Assembly (NCBI RefSeq): GCF_964204865.1
Contig: NC_135259.1
Span: forward strand, 9,806,974-9,870,973
Direction: 5' to 3'
From: Styela clava
Taxonomy: Eukaryota; Chordata; Ascidiacea; Stolidobranchia; Styelidae
Length of the DNA: 64,000 nucleotides
The notes under the pieces are model-generated. The model was not told where the DNA came from. It saw only the letters and a list, made by a program, of their open reading frames with translations, and searched no databases. Every line of letters starts with the position of its first letter. Position 1 is the stretch's first letter. Position numbers and translations under genes: made by a program. Below, piece after piece: positions 1 to 12,700 of this stretch.

Positions 1-436
1 ATATTTTTAATATAGTAATCCCCAATGATTTTTATACATTCCTTCTCTTCCCCCAACTATGCTCGTATTTTTGTTCGATTCAATAGATCATAAGCCAGTG
101 GTGACACGCGCAACTCCCAATCTGACTTTTGACTATTTGTATAGTTTATATGTGTGTATAAATATGTTTTACAATAACACTAAATAATAAAAGAATATGA
201 GTAAATAAAACACGCAAATACTAGGGGAAATTGCCTCCACCGAAACACTCTAATTTATCCCCGTTTGGGAAACGCTGCCATAATATATCTATTAAGGAAG
301 CTGAAATATACGATTTGTGCATCACATTACCGGGCTCTTGTTTTTGTTATTGAAGCTTTAAAATCAATCTCGAATTACTCGTGAACTAAATATAATCGCC
401 CTATCGTATTTTGATCCAATTTATATTTTATTTTAG

Positions 437-1622
437 AGAATGCCAATTTGTGGACACGTACAAAAGATTCCATGTCATCAAGATCCAGCCTCTTTTGGTT
501 GTAAAGAAATTATTTCGGGTAACTAATTTGCATTTTTTAATATCTTAATACTGGACATCATTTTTGGCGTATCACGAGGCGTATATGCATGCAATTCTTT
601 TAAATTCATTTTTCAAATCTTGAGTTTCTTCCTCAGTTCTAGTAGATTGTGGACACACCATCAAAGTTCAATGTCACCAGTCATCTATTGTAACACTGGG
701 CATGTGTAAAGAGAAATGTGGCTATTTATTGGAATGTGGACATCCGTGTCGTGGAAATTGTTATGAATGTTTTCAGGTATAGTACCGTTTTGTTAAACTT
801 TCGTTCGGGATTGCTAGAAAGCAACAATATTTAGTTTGGTACAAACCAATTATATCACATACCACAAGATTCTACAACTTTTCCATATACTTCCAACCTA
901 TTGGTTCATCCAAGAATATAATCGACAATAATAAAAATAAGTAATTTTTGCGGCTCAATCCCGCCACTTCACAGAAACCATGGTAATAAATCTTCACCGA
1001 ATGGCGGAGTTGAATACGTTTTGGCATTGTTCGCCAGTATTGACATAGTATGTTCGAATTTCTGTCAACATTGCCATTATAAACGCATAAAGAAACATTG
1101 TGTAAATACAACAGGAATAATGAGGTAATTATATTCTTGTAGGGCCGTCTACATGTCCCCTGCCTGAGAAAATGTAACAGAACTTTGGTGTGCGGACACG
1201 AATGTAAATCTTCTTGTGAATCCTGTCCTCCATGTGAACAAAAATGCAAGACAAGGTGTGAACACAGCAAATGCAATCATAAATGCGGAAAACCATGCAC
1301 ATTGTGTCGAGAAAAATGTAAATGGGAATGCCCTCATTTCCGCTGCACTCAGCTTTGTAGCGAGCCTTGCAATCGACCACGTTGCAATAAGCCTTGTCAG
1401 AAAAAATTGAATTGCAAGCACCAATGCATTGGCTTATGTGGCGAACCTTGTCCGAGATTTTGCAGAATTTGTCACAAAGACACTGTAACCGAAATATTCT
1501 TTGGTGATGAGGACGAGGACGATGCTAGGTCAGTGATGTAAAAATTAGACGTCACGGAGTATCCGTAATGTTAATCGCTTTTATATTTTACATTCATTAA
1601 CACTAGTGGGCCCAAAATTAAT

Positions 1623-1668
<46 letters not shown>

Positions 1669-4600
1669 GTATCTTAATTTTTGAAATGCCAGATAATAAT
1701 GAACCATTTATTTTTTGTTCTCATGATTTTAACAACATAATTTCAGATTTGTGCAGCTTGACGACTGCCGACATATTTTCACATACGAGGGACTCGATAA
1801 ATGGATGGAACAGAAAGAAGAAGGAAATGCAATTAAAATGAAAGCATGTCCAAAATGCAAAACTCCTATATGGCGTAGCAGAAGATATGGGAATATTATT
1901 AATAAATTGTTGATGTGAGTTTTCACATACATTCGAAAAAAATGACTTTTTTTTCACACGCATTCAAAATTTGACTAAGTTCCAAAAAATCCAATTTAAA
2001 AGAACAATAAGGTTACAACGGAACGCTCTCCTCCTACGGTACTCGCAGGGAGTATTTACTGTTGATAAATTTTAATTCCTATATAATCACGATAGAATCG
2101 AAGATGTTTAATTGTCTGTTAGTGTTCAAAAACAGAGGTACTTTCCGGAGTCAAAATTGCAAACTTTTGAGGTTGCGATTTTAAGTTCAAAAGTTACTCT
2201 CTTTCAGACATGATAAGATTTACTAACACCATTGATTGTTTTTTTGCAGTAGGATATTAATACATCTCATTCGAAAATTTCAAATAGGTTTAGTTTTTAA
2301 ATTTTCCTAAGGAGTAGAACCCGACGTCGAACATTGTTTTTGTTTTATTAGGTCTGTGAATGAAGTGAAAAACAGGATTTCCGGAGACACAATACAAGCA
2401 AAGAGGGACAGGAGACAGTTATTAAAAATGATTGAGCAGAGTGATATTAAAGTTGAAAAATACTACACTGTTGAAATGCAGTCTATACTAGATGCTTTGA
2501 AGGTATGCGACTCACTGTCTATATATATGAGCGCCTAATAAGCATCTATGGTGCAGATCATACACATCTACGAGCATTCGCGATCTTTCAACAAAAACTG
2601 CTAATGCGCAAACCATATTTACTGTCATTTTGATTTCTTACGCATTTGATTGCTTTTACTTTTTCAATCGCATCTTACATTAATGTAGTTACTGATAGTC
2701 AAAACCAGTTGTGTTCAACCGCGGCCCATCGCGCCCACGGGAAATTTTGCCGTCAATCCTCTGTTTACAATGAAATTTTTCAGAGTAAGCCCGAAATAAA
2801 TGCTATTTCCGTGTATTGTAACATTTTTAAAGCTATATTACACTAAAATAACGCAGCCGTAGGGTATTGTGAGCCTGAGGCTACGTGAACGAGGGTACTG
2901 TATGTATTTATAAATAGGTGGGGAAGCTTTAGGAACGAAAATCGCCAGTTACAAAAATGTGGCGAGAATTTTTGCTTTAATGTTCAAGTAAATCACGGGA
3001 CTACTCAATTACAACTTATATGATTGAATCTTCCTTCTTCAATATTGAAAATGTCAGCACCAAGGATTCCAATCGATATCAAAATGTGTGAAAATCATGT
3101 TTTTCAGTGTGCGGACCGCGGCAAAAATGAAATATAATTCGCTCCCCAGAAAACATTTGGGTAGGGCATGTACAGATTTGTGAAGCGCAAAACAATATTC
3201 AAATGGGAATTCTCGAATGTCAAGTTAACTGCGCGGTATTTGAGTTTATAAAAAAGTGACAATTTGCTATATTTATTCACCGGTAATTTTGTTATTAAAA
3301 CTTGACGGACCATATGTAACTGTGACCCAAATATAAAAGTGAACATATAAATGTCTGAACGTATTCGAAACCGGGCATGGTGAGCATACAGAATGAATTA
3401 AATGCGTTAAGTTCTAAATACACCAAAAAAACATATCAAAATTCAATAGATGAAAATGTTTTAAAGGATGAAAATTCACAAAATAAAACAAATTATTTGC
3501 CCAGATTGGAAATTTTGAATATTTTTTATATTATCGTTTTTTTTGCTGTAGGACGAAAATACCTTGCCGTATCAATTAAAGTTGCTGGAAGAACAATACA
3601 GGAGATTATCAAAGCTTTCAGAAATGCGCAAAGTTGTTGCAAAGCTTTTGTTGCTTGCACCCGGTTCAACTTCAAAACTAGTTGATGGTATAAATAAATG
3701 GTTATTTTTTATGTAAACTTTCAGAAAATATGTGATATATATCACACCCTTAACGATTCTGATCTGAAGAATGACTAACGCTTCACCAAAATGAATTTTA
3801 TGGATTTGTTTGGGTAGCTTCACGGCCCTGATATTATGCAACGCTATTTCGATTCTCACTCATCACGTATTTAATATCATTGAACATGTCAAATAGGCAG
3901 TTCTTGAAGGATACCTATTATTATATATAAAGAGCTTATTCGAAGACACGGCAAAAATTGTCTATCGTATATATCAAGAGTGCCATTGCGTTTGATGCAA
4001 AATAACATTAAAAATATTTTAAACCCGTTGTTTTGTCATTTTTAGTCGTCAGTCGGGATTTGAGGATAATGCGGACTTGGGTTATGCGACGAAGAGAATT
4101 TTCTACTCCCCAGGAGAACGAGGCATTTCAGAGGGAGTACGAAAGAATAAATGAAGCATTAAAATATATTGATGTTGAAAGAAAATACACCAGCCAGGGA
4201 AAACCGAGGTAGCGTATATGTTAAATATCAGAAAGAACCGTGCCGTTCGCAGAATAACTTCTTAATCGTAACATGAACATAGGCGTCTCTTTTAATTTAA
4301 ACTGTGCTCAATTATTCCAATATAATTTTATGCAGAGCAATTGAAGTAGATCCACTGCTCACATCATTAAAGAAATTGTTGTTTAATGATTATGAACCGT
4401 ATGTGGTTGAGAAAAAGGAGGAAGTAAAATCACTCTTTAAGAGAATTTTTGACAAGGTAGGATTTTAATATATTTTGTAAGTTGAATAACTCGGGAAGCT
4501 ATTGCTTACTTAGCCTTGCAGTAAAGAACGCAACGACAAGAGCAAAAACCATTACCTTTTGCACATCCCTGCTTTAAGCGATTCGTGTATTCGATTTTTA

Positions 4601-5583
4601 TTTAACACTAACTTTCGGCCTGGAGTTGACAAAATATTATTTATTCACTCCTTCACATAATAACATTTGTACTTTTAAAACGATGGCTTTGTTAATTATT
4701 ATTTCATTTTAGTAATTATTATTATATCCGGAGTGGTCCACTACGGCTCAACTGCTTTAAGAAAATTGTGGAAGTCAAAATCTCTTCGCTAAACAGATTT
4801 AAAGTTTAAATAGATCATTCTTCTTTGAAAAACCGTAACTCACCTCGACCACAACATAAATTTATTACACGGTATATCAGGTGCCGGAGATCATATCAGG
4901 TCTTGGTGTTTCCAAACAAGAAAAAGAAATGATTTGCAAGGCTATGGGATTTGCAGAAAAAGGTCACTGGTACAAATGTTCAAAAGGCCATATTTACAGC
5001 ATCGGTGACTGTGGCGGGGCTACCGAAACAAGCGTTTGTCCCGAATGCAAAGAACAAATAGGTATGGTTAATATGTATTGTTTTTTATGATTCTTTTAGA
5101 GTTATTATAAAATATTGGTACTTGTTTTAAAAATCTTAGACGGGGAAGGTATACCAAGACTGACTTACAATTTTGTAGAGGAGACCAATAGGCAATAATA
5201 CGTTCAAAAAATGAAATGTTATTTTTCATACATTTCCCTGTCTAGGCCCGATAATTAACGGCTAGAACACGTAGTGTTAACAGCTAACTAAAATTTATTT
5301 AATATGGACTTAAATTAGTATCAAATCCTCATTTTGATCAGTATTACAGACGATAAATCCTTTAGTTTGTTAACTGAGTTCCAATGAGTAAGCCATACAT
5401 CTTCTTCTGTTAGACCCCCAAATAATTTTTTCTATTTTTATAGGTGGAACAGGCCATAGATTGCTGTCATCTAATCGAATTGCATCAGAAATGGATGGTG
5501 CCACAGGACCTGCATATGATCCGTTTAATATGCAAATTCCTGGTGATCTTCTTGCAAATCTGCGCAGGCAAGGTTTCGAATAA
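437..5583 (+). CDS. ZNFX1: ZNFX1-like protein, C-terminal ten exons (5' end outside window)
   Basis: Exons 437-518, 637-776, 1143-1528, 1747-1914, 2352-2502, 3552-3687, 4046-4208, 4336-4456, 4881-5061 and 5444-5583 join in phase and end at TAA, giving about 555 residues. The first three exons carry NFX1-type zinc-finger repeats (CGHxxxxxC, CxxxC and CGEPC patterns) like those behind the helicase core of ZNFX1. An acidic stretch (GDEDEDDAR) follows, then a RING-like CPKCKTPIW, then a helical basic segment. Exon 4881-5061 holds an RZ-type finger (GHWYKCSKGHIYSIGDCGG, then CPEC), the C-terminal signature shared by ZNFX1 and RNF213. In vertebrates ZNFX1 is an interferon-linked dsRNA sensor; in nematodes its homologue acts in small-RNA inheritance. 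The helicase domain must lie upstream of base 1. The role in this animal is inferred from family only. Confidence 0.88.
1625..1666. repeat. AT dinucleotide microsatellite
   Basis: An uninterrupted run of about 21 AT units inside the intron after the large zinc-finger exon of the ZNFX1-like gene. It is likely length-variable. Confidence 0.9.
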
Positions 5584-7485
5584 ATAATCAAAACTTCATT
5601 CGAACATGGCTGGTATATGTACTGAAATACTATACTTACCAGTAATAATTTAGCTTTAATTTTTTTATTCAACAGTATTGATATTTGCATACCTATTACA
5701 TAATTTTTAGTCTTGTTACCATTGAACCTATTATGCAATCACTATCATGTCATTGCGTAAATTCATCATTCTTTTCATGTAAAATGCTTTTGATTACATA
5801 CTAATCCGTCATATCTGTTCCTACCAACTTAAATGTTTTCTTCTACTCCTCACATATTATCGGTATTAACCTATCAACTCTTGTTTTGCCCATTAACAAG
5901 TAATAACCAGTTTTTTGTTCCAAACTATATTAAATTCTTATAATACGTTCTTATGCCAAAAAGCTGATTTCGAAACTCTTTTATTAAAAAAAATTTCTTA
6001 TACTACTCTCAAATCCTCCATTTATTAGATAATGGCTGATGTATTCTTTTTATGATTATACGTGATGATTTGAATTAGATTTTGGTTCAGTAACTAAATA
6101 GATTAACACAATATTTTTTGCTTTATTTCGAGATTTTATAGGGTTGTTACCTAGTTTCTGGTCTTTTTCCACGCAAATTTTAAGACCCCAATATATAAGT
6201 ATATATACATATATAAATATTTATAGACAATAAGTAGTGTTTGAATGCTTTCATGTAGCAAATATATTCTGTAATCCCCCCACATACCCTTAGGTTCAGT
6301 TATGTGTGTCATACTTATGCTTGTCCCAACGCGTAGAATCGTTAAGTAAATAAAAGCAATTTTATACGTTATATCTATTTCAAATTCACTATCTTTATAT
6401 GATAAAATTGTGCTCTGAATAATGTGAATATTTTCAACTGTAAAACTGTATCGATAATAAACATACCAAATATCAACTAGCTTTAATCTTTTGTTCGTTA
6501 AACAAATTTAGCATACTGTATATCTATTATCATGCGGAAATAAATTTGAAAAAAATGAATAATGCTCATATATATCAACATTGGTCGTGTATTGGTACCG
6601 GTACGACAGGGGGTATAGTAGGTAATAACTAGTGCTATCACCTAACTCGGAATACGGAAGATATTGTGTGATTCAATGTGCGGTAACACCAGAAACACTT
6701 TAAGAGGCCAATCACAAATAAACCATTCAATCTTTGTTGGTCATACTTTATTGCAGTAATTGACATCAGCGGGTCAGTTTTTTCCGGCAGTTACACACAA
6801 TTTAATCAATTTACATGACCATCACACTGAGTATTGGCTAAATAAATAAAAACAAACATGAGAAATAGAACTTACAAATACCAAAATTCCAGAGCTCGAT
6901 GAAATACGTGCGCTCACTTAAAGCAAAGAAGGAAGAGAGCAACCTTGGGAGAACTCACGGGTGCCAGATTATTGAACGGAATAGATTTCCAAGTTGGCCC
7001 AATTAAATATATTTGGGACTCGTGTGTTATGAAGCAAGAGAATATTAAATGCAACTAATTCTTAGTATCAAATTTTGTATAGGAATTCTGTTCATTTAAC
7101 CAAATATGAATCATAAAATTAAATGATTATCGCAAGACTGGCACGACTACGAACTACGACTACACAGAGAAAGTATAGTTAAATTAACTATGGAGAAAGA
7201 CTTTTCTTGTACACAACCTAGTGTCCATAATTAAAATGAGGGAATATTTCTTACAGGTACAGCAATGAGTGAGCTGAGGACATCGACATTGACAATAGCT
7301 ATTTTTCTCTCAACAAGCCTAATAATAAAAGAAAACAAATAGTAACAGAAAAAAAGCATCAGTCCAGGTATTTTTATCAAAGAGTTGGTGATACACTCGC
7401 CAGATCACAGGCATATGGACCAAAAGAAATGCCAGATAGAGCCTTGCCAGATTTGGGGTTTTAATTAGTGAGTTTAAATTTTTTG
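5584..7485. other. 3' flanks between two convergent genes
   Basis: Very AT-rich sequence holding the 3' untranslated region of the ZNFX1-like gene and, on the other strand, the 3' flank of the type I membrane protein gene. The stretch near 6595-6660 (ACCGGTACGACAGGGGG, then CACCTAACTCGG) shares its short CCTAACTCGG motif with sequence near 38640, so it may be an old repeat edge. No gene is supported. Confidence 0.5.
6349..6354 (+). promoter_or_regulatory. Possible polyadenylation signal of the ZNFX1-like gene
   Basis: AATAAA about 770 bases after the stop codon, on the coding strand, in AT-rich 3' sequence. It is one of several AT-rich candidates, so assignment is tentative. Confidence 0.35.
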
Positions 7486-7962
7486 TTATTCGTTTGCTTT
7501 CAGCACGACGTCGTTTTTATTTATTTCAATTTCTTGTCCTTTATTTCTGCTCAATCTCCATGCAAGGTATCCCGCCATAGCAATCAAGGCTACTGCTATT
7601 ATTGGCAATATTACGTACAACGCTATCCTTCCACTTCCTTGTGAATCACTGTTTGTGGCAGATGTGGTAGTTCTCGTAGTTGCAACAACTCCAGACGATT
7701 CTGTAGAGATTTCAGGAATTTGAAAACTGACGAAGCCACTCGATGGTATGGCGGCTGACATCAGTGTTCGTGCTGTAGGGGTGTTTATTATTACTTTAGC
7801 AGATCCTCCGCTTTGGCGCCTTTTGCGGATAAGAGAATGCCATGACGTTGACGAACACGCCTTAACAGAAACATATTTTATAGACGTTAACGTTACCATT
7901 GGAGCAAGCGATAAAAATAATTTTTCAGTAATATAATAGGTCTTGTTTTTGAAAATTCTGGC
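7486..7962 (-). CDS. Type I membrane protein, C-terminal exon(s); possible ZP-type protein
   Basis: On the minus strand the frame is open from 7962 to the TAA at 7488-7486. It encodes a short ectodomain with one cysteine (ACSSTSWHSL), a dibasic furin-like IRKRRQSGG site, a Ser/Thr-rich stalk (SSGVVATTRTTTSATNS), a transmembrane helix (ALYVILPIIAVALIAMAGYL) and a cytoplasmic tail of about 25 residues. A furin site just before a stalk and a single span is how zona-pellucida-domain proteins end. A minus-strand fragment near 9471-9399 (FSSFTSSFKSPSALNVICHI) resembles the last strands of a ZP-C domain. An in-frame TGA at 7965-7963 and unresolved phases stop me from joining it to the upstream candidates (8461-8411, 8352-8205, 9471-9399). 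The ZP assignment is an inference. Confidence 0.5.
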   Translation of the reverse strand, partial: ARIFKNKTYYITEKLFLSLAPMVTLTSIKYVSVKACSSTSWHSLIRKRRQSGGSAKVIINTPTARTLMSAAIPSSGFVSFQIPEISTESSGVVATTRTTTSATNSDSQGSGRIALYVILPIIAVALIAMAGYLAWRLSRNKGQEIEINKNDVVLKANE

Positions 7963-8410
7963 TCATTGTTCAGGATACAAAGTTCCTGCTTGGCAATTTG
8001 CTTCCTCCTGAAATGACTAGAATCTGAAATTATCCATTCTAATTTAGACTATGCGTGTTTAGCTATAGTTATCAATCTTCCGTTTTAAATGCCTGCTTGT
8101 ACAACTCCAGTATTATTGGAAATAATTAACTCGACTTCATCCATCAAGAATACATTGCTGTAACGTTTTTTTTTCTTTCTGAAGCCCCACTTTTCAAATA
8201 AATTTAATTCAAATTGAAACATGGTTTAGAAGTTGTTGAATTATCTATGGTCAAATGGAACGTCCGTCTGCAATCGTCCGAAATTTCAGAAATATCAGTC
8301 GCGCATGGTAGACGGAAAATACAAGCAATATTTGAATCTTTGAAAATTATACCTAAAAATTTATCTCTAATTGAAAATATTCACCTATTAAATCAAAAAC
8401 AAAATATTAC

Positions 8411-8461
8411 CTGAATGAAGAGAATAATCGCAATAAAAAATTCTTTCTTTATTCTTCGCAT
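8411..8461 (-). CDS. Candidate signal-peptide start exon for the type I membrane protein
   Basis: ATG at 8461 reads MRRIKKEFFIAIILFIQ and ends on a perfect CAG|GTAATA donor at 8411. A basic N-terminus followed by a hydrophobic run is what a signal peptide looks like. The next plausible coding piece on this strand is an open frame at about 8352-8205 (DSNIACIFRLPCATDISEI), but its phase does not fit this donor. The exon is therefore a candidate only. Confidence 0.35.
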
Positions 8462-9727
8462 TTTTGATATTCGCCACCACCTTTTTATCGAATTAGCAAA
8501 ACTTTCACATCAAGTCATCTTTATAGAAACAATATCGTTATGCTTACGATCTCATATATCATAAGATGACTAAAAATTATTCGAATCTTCTGGAATTTCA
8601 CAGTTAATTTTAGGTTAAACTCTATTGTCAATTTGCTAATTTAGTTGCTTAGGGCCAAACATGAACGGACCCTGAAGCGTAGATCACTTACATCCCATGG
8701 TTGGCTAAAGTAAAATAAAGTCACACATAGAGTTACCGTTCTAATCCAGCAAAGTTTACATATTTATTATTAATGTGACGATAATTGAACCCTGAGGCCA
8801 ACGATGCGTTTTAAGGCAAAATGGTTATGAGATAAGACATTGGATTGAAGTTTTCAAGTCGCGCGGTGTCGAAGGCGTCGGCGTTTTACAGTTTCTATAT
8901 TATTCTGACATGTACGGCTTTAACAGGCACAGTTTGAAACGCCGCGGACTTGAGAATACTGTACTGCAATTGACGAGAAACTTTTTCTGATGTGAACAAA
9001 AAGCCTATACCCATTTGTATGCTTGTAACGAAAAATGATTTTAAAAATTAAAGATAAAGCATGAGATTTTATCCTGAGCTACTCCCGACATCGACATCAG
9101 TATGAATGTGTAAAAAAAACATGAATACAATGTAAGTTTACTAGTTTATTTAATGTGAAAAATATATAAGTGCAATATTTCTATGGCTATAAAGTTGATG
9201 TCGCAATATGTTTAAATCAAAAAAATTCAAAAATTTTCTGGTAATTACCTTATGCGATTTTATACATTATATATATATTGAAGACTAAGTATGTGCCAGG
9301 TGAATGTTAAATATTGTGCCAATTTTAGAACAGTTCAGATGTGCTTTCACACTTTTGCTCGAAATTTTGAACAAAAAGAGTTTTGCGCTTTTTAAACATA
9401 AATATGGCAGATGACATTTAGGGCGGATGGAGACTTAAAAGATGAGGTAAAACTGCTAAACCTAATATTACCTGAGTGGTCCGTAGTTGAAATAAGGTGC
9501 GTTATCATAAAAATAAAAAAATTACTGAGCCATTCATTTTCAGAGAAGTTTTTTTGAAACAAATGTGACCACAACATTTTATAAATATATCATTCCTCAT
9601 CAGAAGTATTTTCTAATTGCTTTCCCTTTTAGGGAAATATTTACACAATACATATAACTCGGTTACATGACAATGGCAATTTCAGTGTAGAGTCGAGTCC
9701 TCTGAGTGCTGGGTAAAAATTTTTCAT

Positions 9728-12700
9728 TCACAAAAATTTACAAGTAAGAATCATGGCTAAGCTGAAGACGACAACGACAGCACTCTTGATCTCTGCAGCA
9801 CCGCCTCCATCTCCATCATTGCCGCCATTGTTGCATTCCGTCGTTGTTGGGATGCTGCCTGCAGATTGTAAACAAGCAGCATAATTAACAATTCCATTAA
9901 AATATGAGCTTTCATTCAAATCTCTTAGCTAATTTAATCGGTATGTAACTCGAATAACTTGACGTTCCATTCCGTCATTCATTTTTCTGCCTATACGAGG
10001 ATGTTATATCCACTTCATGAAAATTGAATGCCTTATTGGAATGTTGTAACTATATTAGTCTATTCTATTGCTCTATTGACTAATTTACATGTAAATACGA
10101 ACACCGGCAGTCCTGTTTTATTTCAAATATTCGTATTCAATCGACGAGCCTTTGAGCCTTTCCACTATGGAGCTAATTATTTACGAATGAAAGTTTTGCA
10201 GTATACTGAAAAAACAAAAGTTATAACGCGAAGCTGGTCAGGAAATCCCAGGCATCTTATTACCTGGAGCTCCGGTAACAGGTGGATCAATAAACATTGG
10301 GCCTTGAACGTTGCATCGATCTGTAAAGTTATAATGGTAATGATTACATTGAAATCATCAATAGATTTGTAAATTTTATAACCAGTAATCATAAATTAAA
10401 AATTTACGTTAATTTAGATAATTTTTTAATACAACACATTAAATAACAATAATATATGGCACCTGTATTGCAAGACACGGTGAAGCGAATTTGGCTTCCT
10501 CCGTTTGAAACATTGTCGTTTGAAGAAGAACAACGCCGTACCATGCTGGTTATTCCGTCTGGTCCAAACATTGCTAAAATCAGAGTATTTACCATAAAAA
10601 TTTCAAATTTAATAATCACAACAAATACACGGTTTAAGTAATGTTACAAAAAACATGGGTAAGTTTTTAATATGGCTGAACGCTCAAACACTACTATTAT
10701 TGACTTGAATGGAGAGGTGGAATCCATATACTATCAATATTCAGGGTTGCCATATCGTGCTTATTTCTAAGATTTGTGCTTATTTTCTATAGACCGCGTC
10801 TTATAAAGTAACGATGTGCTTATTTCTAAGAAAAGCGCTTATTTTTTCTTAGAAACGTGAATGACTCGTTCTTGTTTTGCGTACAAAGCAATTTAGACAA
10901 CTAGTAAGCGTAACCATGAGTTCTGTTTCAAATATATATGAAAAGAAATTTGCTAATAACTACTGCTATTGCGACATTGAGAAAGGGGGAAATTAGTAAT
11001 CAATGCCCACAATACTACCACAAAACATAATAAGCATTGCGGGAAACAAAAGTATAAAGACTTTGGTCGGCCACCTGCGGGCCATATCCAACCCGCGGAC
11101 AAAAATAATCCGGCCCGCAATGCTTCACTGAAACCTAAGGATCGGTATTATGTTGTTCTTGTTCTTCTTCAATAATTCTTTATCCCATCGTTATCAAAAA
11201 ATCGCTTTTGTTTTCAATTACTGAACCAAAATGAAATTTTCCGTGCGGAGAACTAGGATTAGTGATAGGCTACCCATTTAGAAAATGTTCTGATTTTGGT
11301 TTTATTCAGAGTTTCACCTGATGTCGGAAAGGTATCAAGCGTAATGCAACAAATAGTGTTACATTGAATGTTATTTGTAAATATTTTGCTTAGTAAGACG
11401 ACTTGAGTCCACGTGTTGTCGCAGTGTTCGCTCGCTAATTAAAGGCTAGGACTTCAATTTCTAATCTGTATAAATAATGTGGTTCATCAGCCACCCGTTC
11501 AGTTTTTAACTTTCTCGAAAAAATATGTGCTGCCCGCCAAGATCTGTAACACTTGATTTCGGCCCGCGAGCGATAAAAAGTTGCCCCTGTTTTAGAGATT
11601 GCGTGTGGCAGTGACTTCGTAGTATTTTGCGATTTCGGAGCTGCATACAATTGTGTTCGAAGCGACTTCTAAATGATCAAAATTGGAAGACTCGTGCGTG
11701 TGTATGATCTCCTTCTTGACGCCCGTGCTTATTTTTGGCTCTGGGTAGATGGCAACCCTGTACTATACTCCATGCTTATATCAATCTCACACGGGCAATG
11801 AATGTCCGTGAAAATATGTCTACATACTCCAACCAAAATATTAAATTATTAATTAATTTGATGGCGTTCAAAATACTCCAATTTTCCTTTATAACGTCAT
11901 AAAGGTATCATTGGAAAATCCCGGAATAAAGCAATTGAATTTTTGAAAATAACGAGTTGACTGTGGCGTCGCCCCGGGTCGAAGGTGACAACAATGTCAC
12001 CCGATCCTCGCGATTGTGATGTTGTTATGTGTCTGGCCTTGGTTCTTGCATTTATGAGTCTTATGCCAGTCATTTTGTCACTGGGCGTCAAGGAATGGAT
12101 TGTTGTGAATGGAAGAATCAAAAATCAAACTAGAAGTAATGATTTCGAAAAATTGGAAATTCCAGATTTCCATCCGGATATCACAGGTAGGTTTGCGATG
12201 CTCATTGTATGATTGATGTATTTTTTCAGTTTTCGTTTCTGCTCTAAACACTCTTGAGAAATCAGGGTGTAAAAAAGGAAATTACGGTCTAAACATAAGA
12301 AAACAAGTGCAGTCTATGGTTCCGAATTCACGTTCTTTTAGTGCTTCTATGATATTGATGATTCTGCCAAAACTGGTTATTTATATGTATATATATAATT
12401 TAAAAAGTGAAAATAATTATCGCGATACAGTCATCTTGCAGCTATATAACTGTTATTAACTTTTGACACAGCCAAAAAATATTCGTAGTTAACTGTACAA
12501 GGGGACAACTGCGTGGACTGACAGCTAAATAAATCAACTCATTAAATATTACTTGTTTTTTCAGATTTCAATGGTTCAATGACAAATATATCCAAAGAAT
12601 TTTATAACGAAACGGTAGATTGCTAAAATGTTAATATCATTTATATAGCACCGTTATAGCATATTCAAATTATAAGACGTTTCAAATGTGTCTTGCCAGA

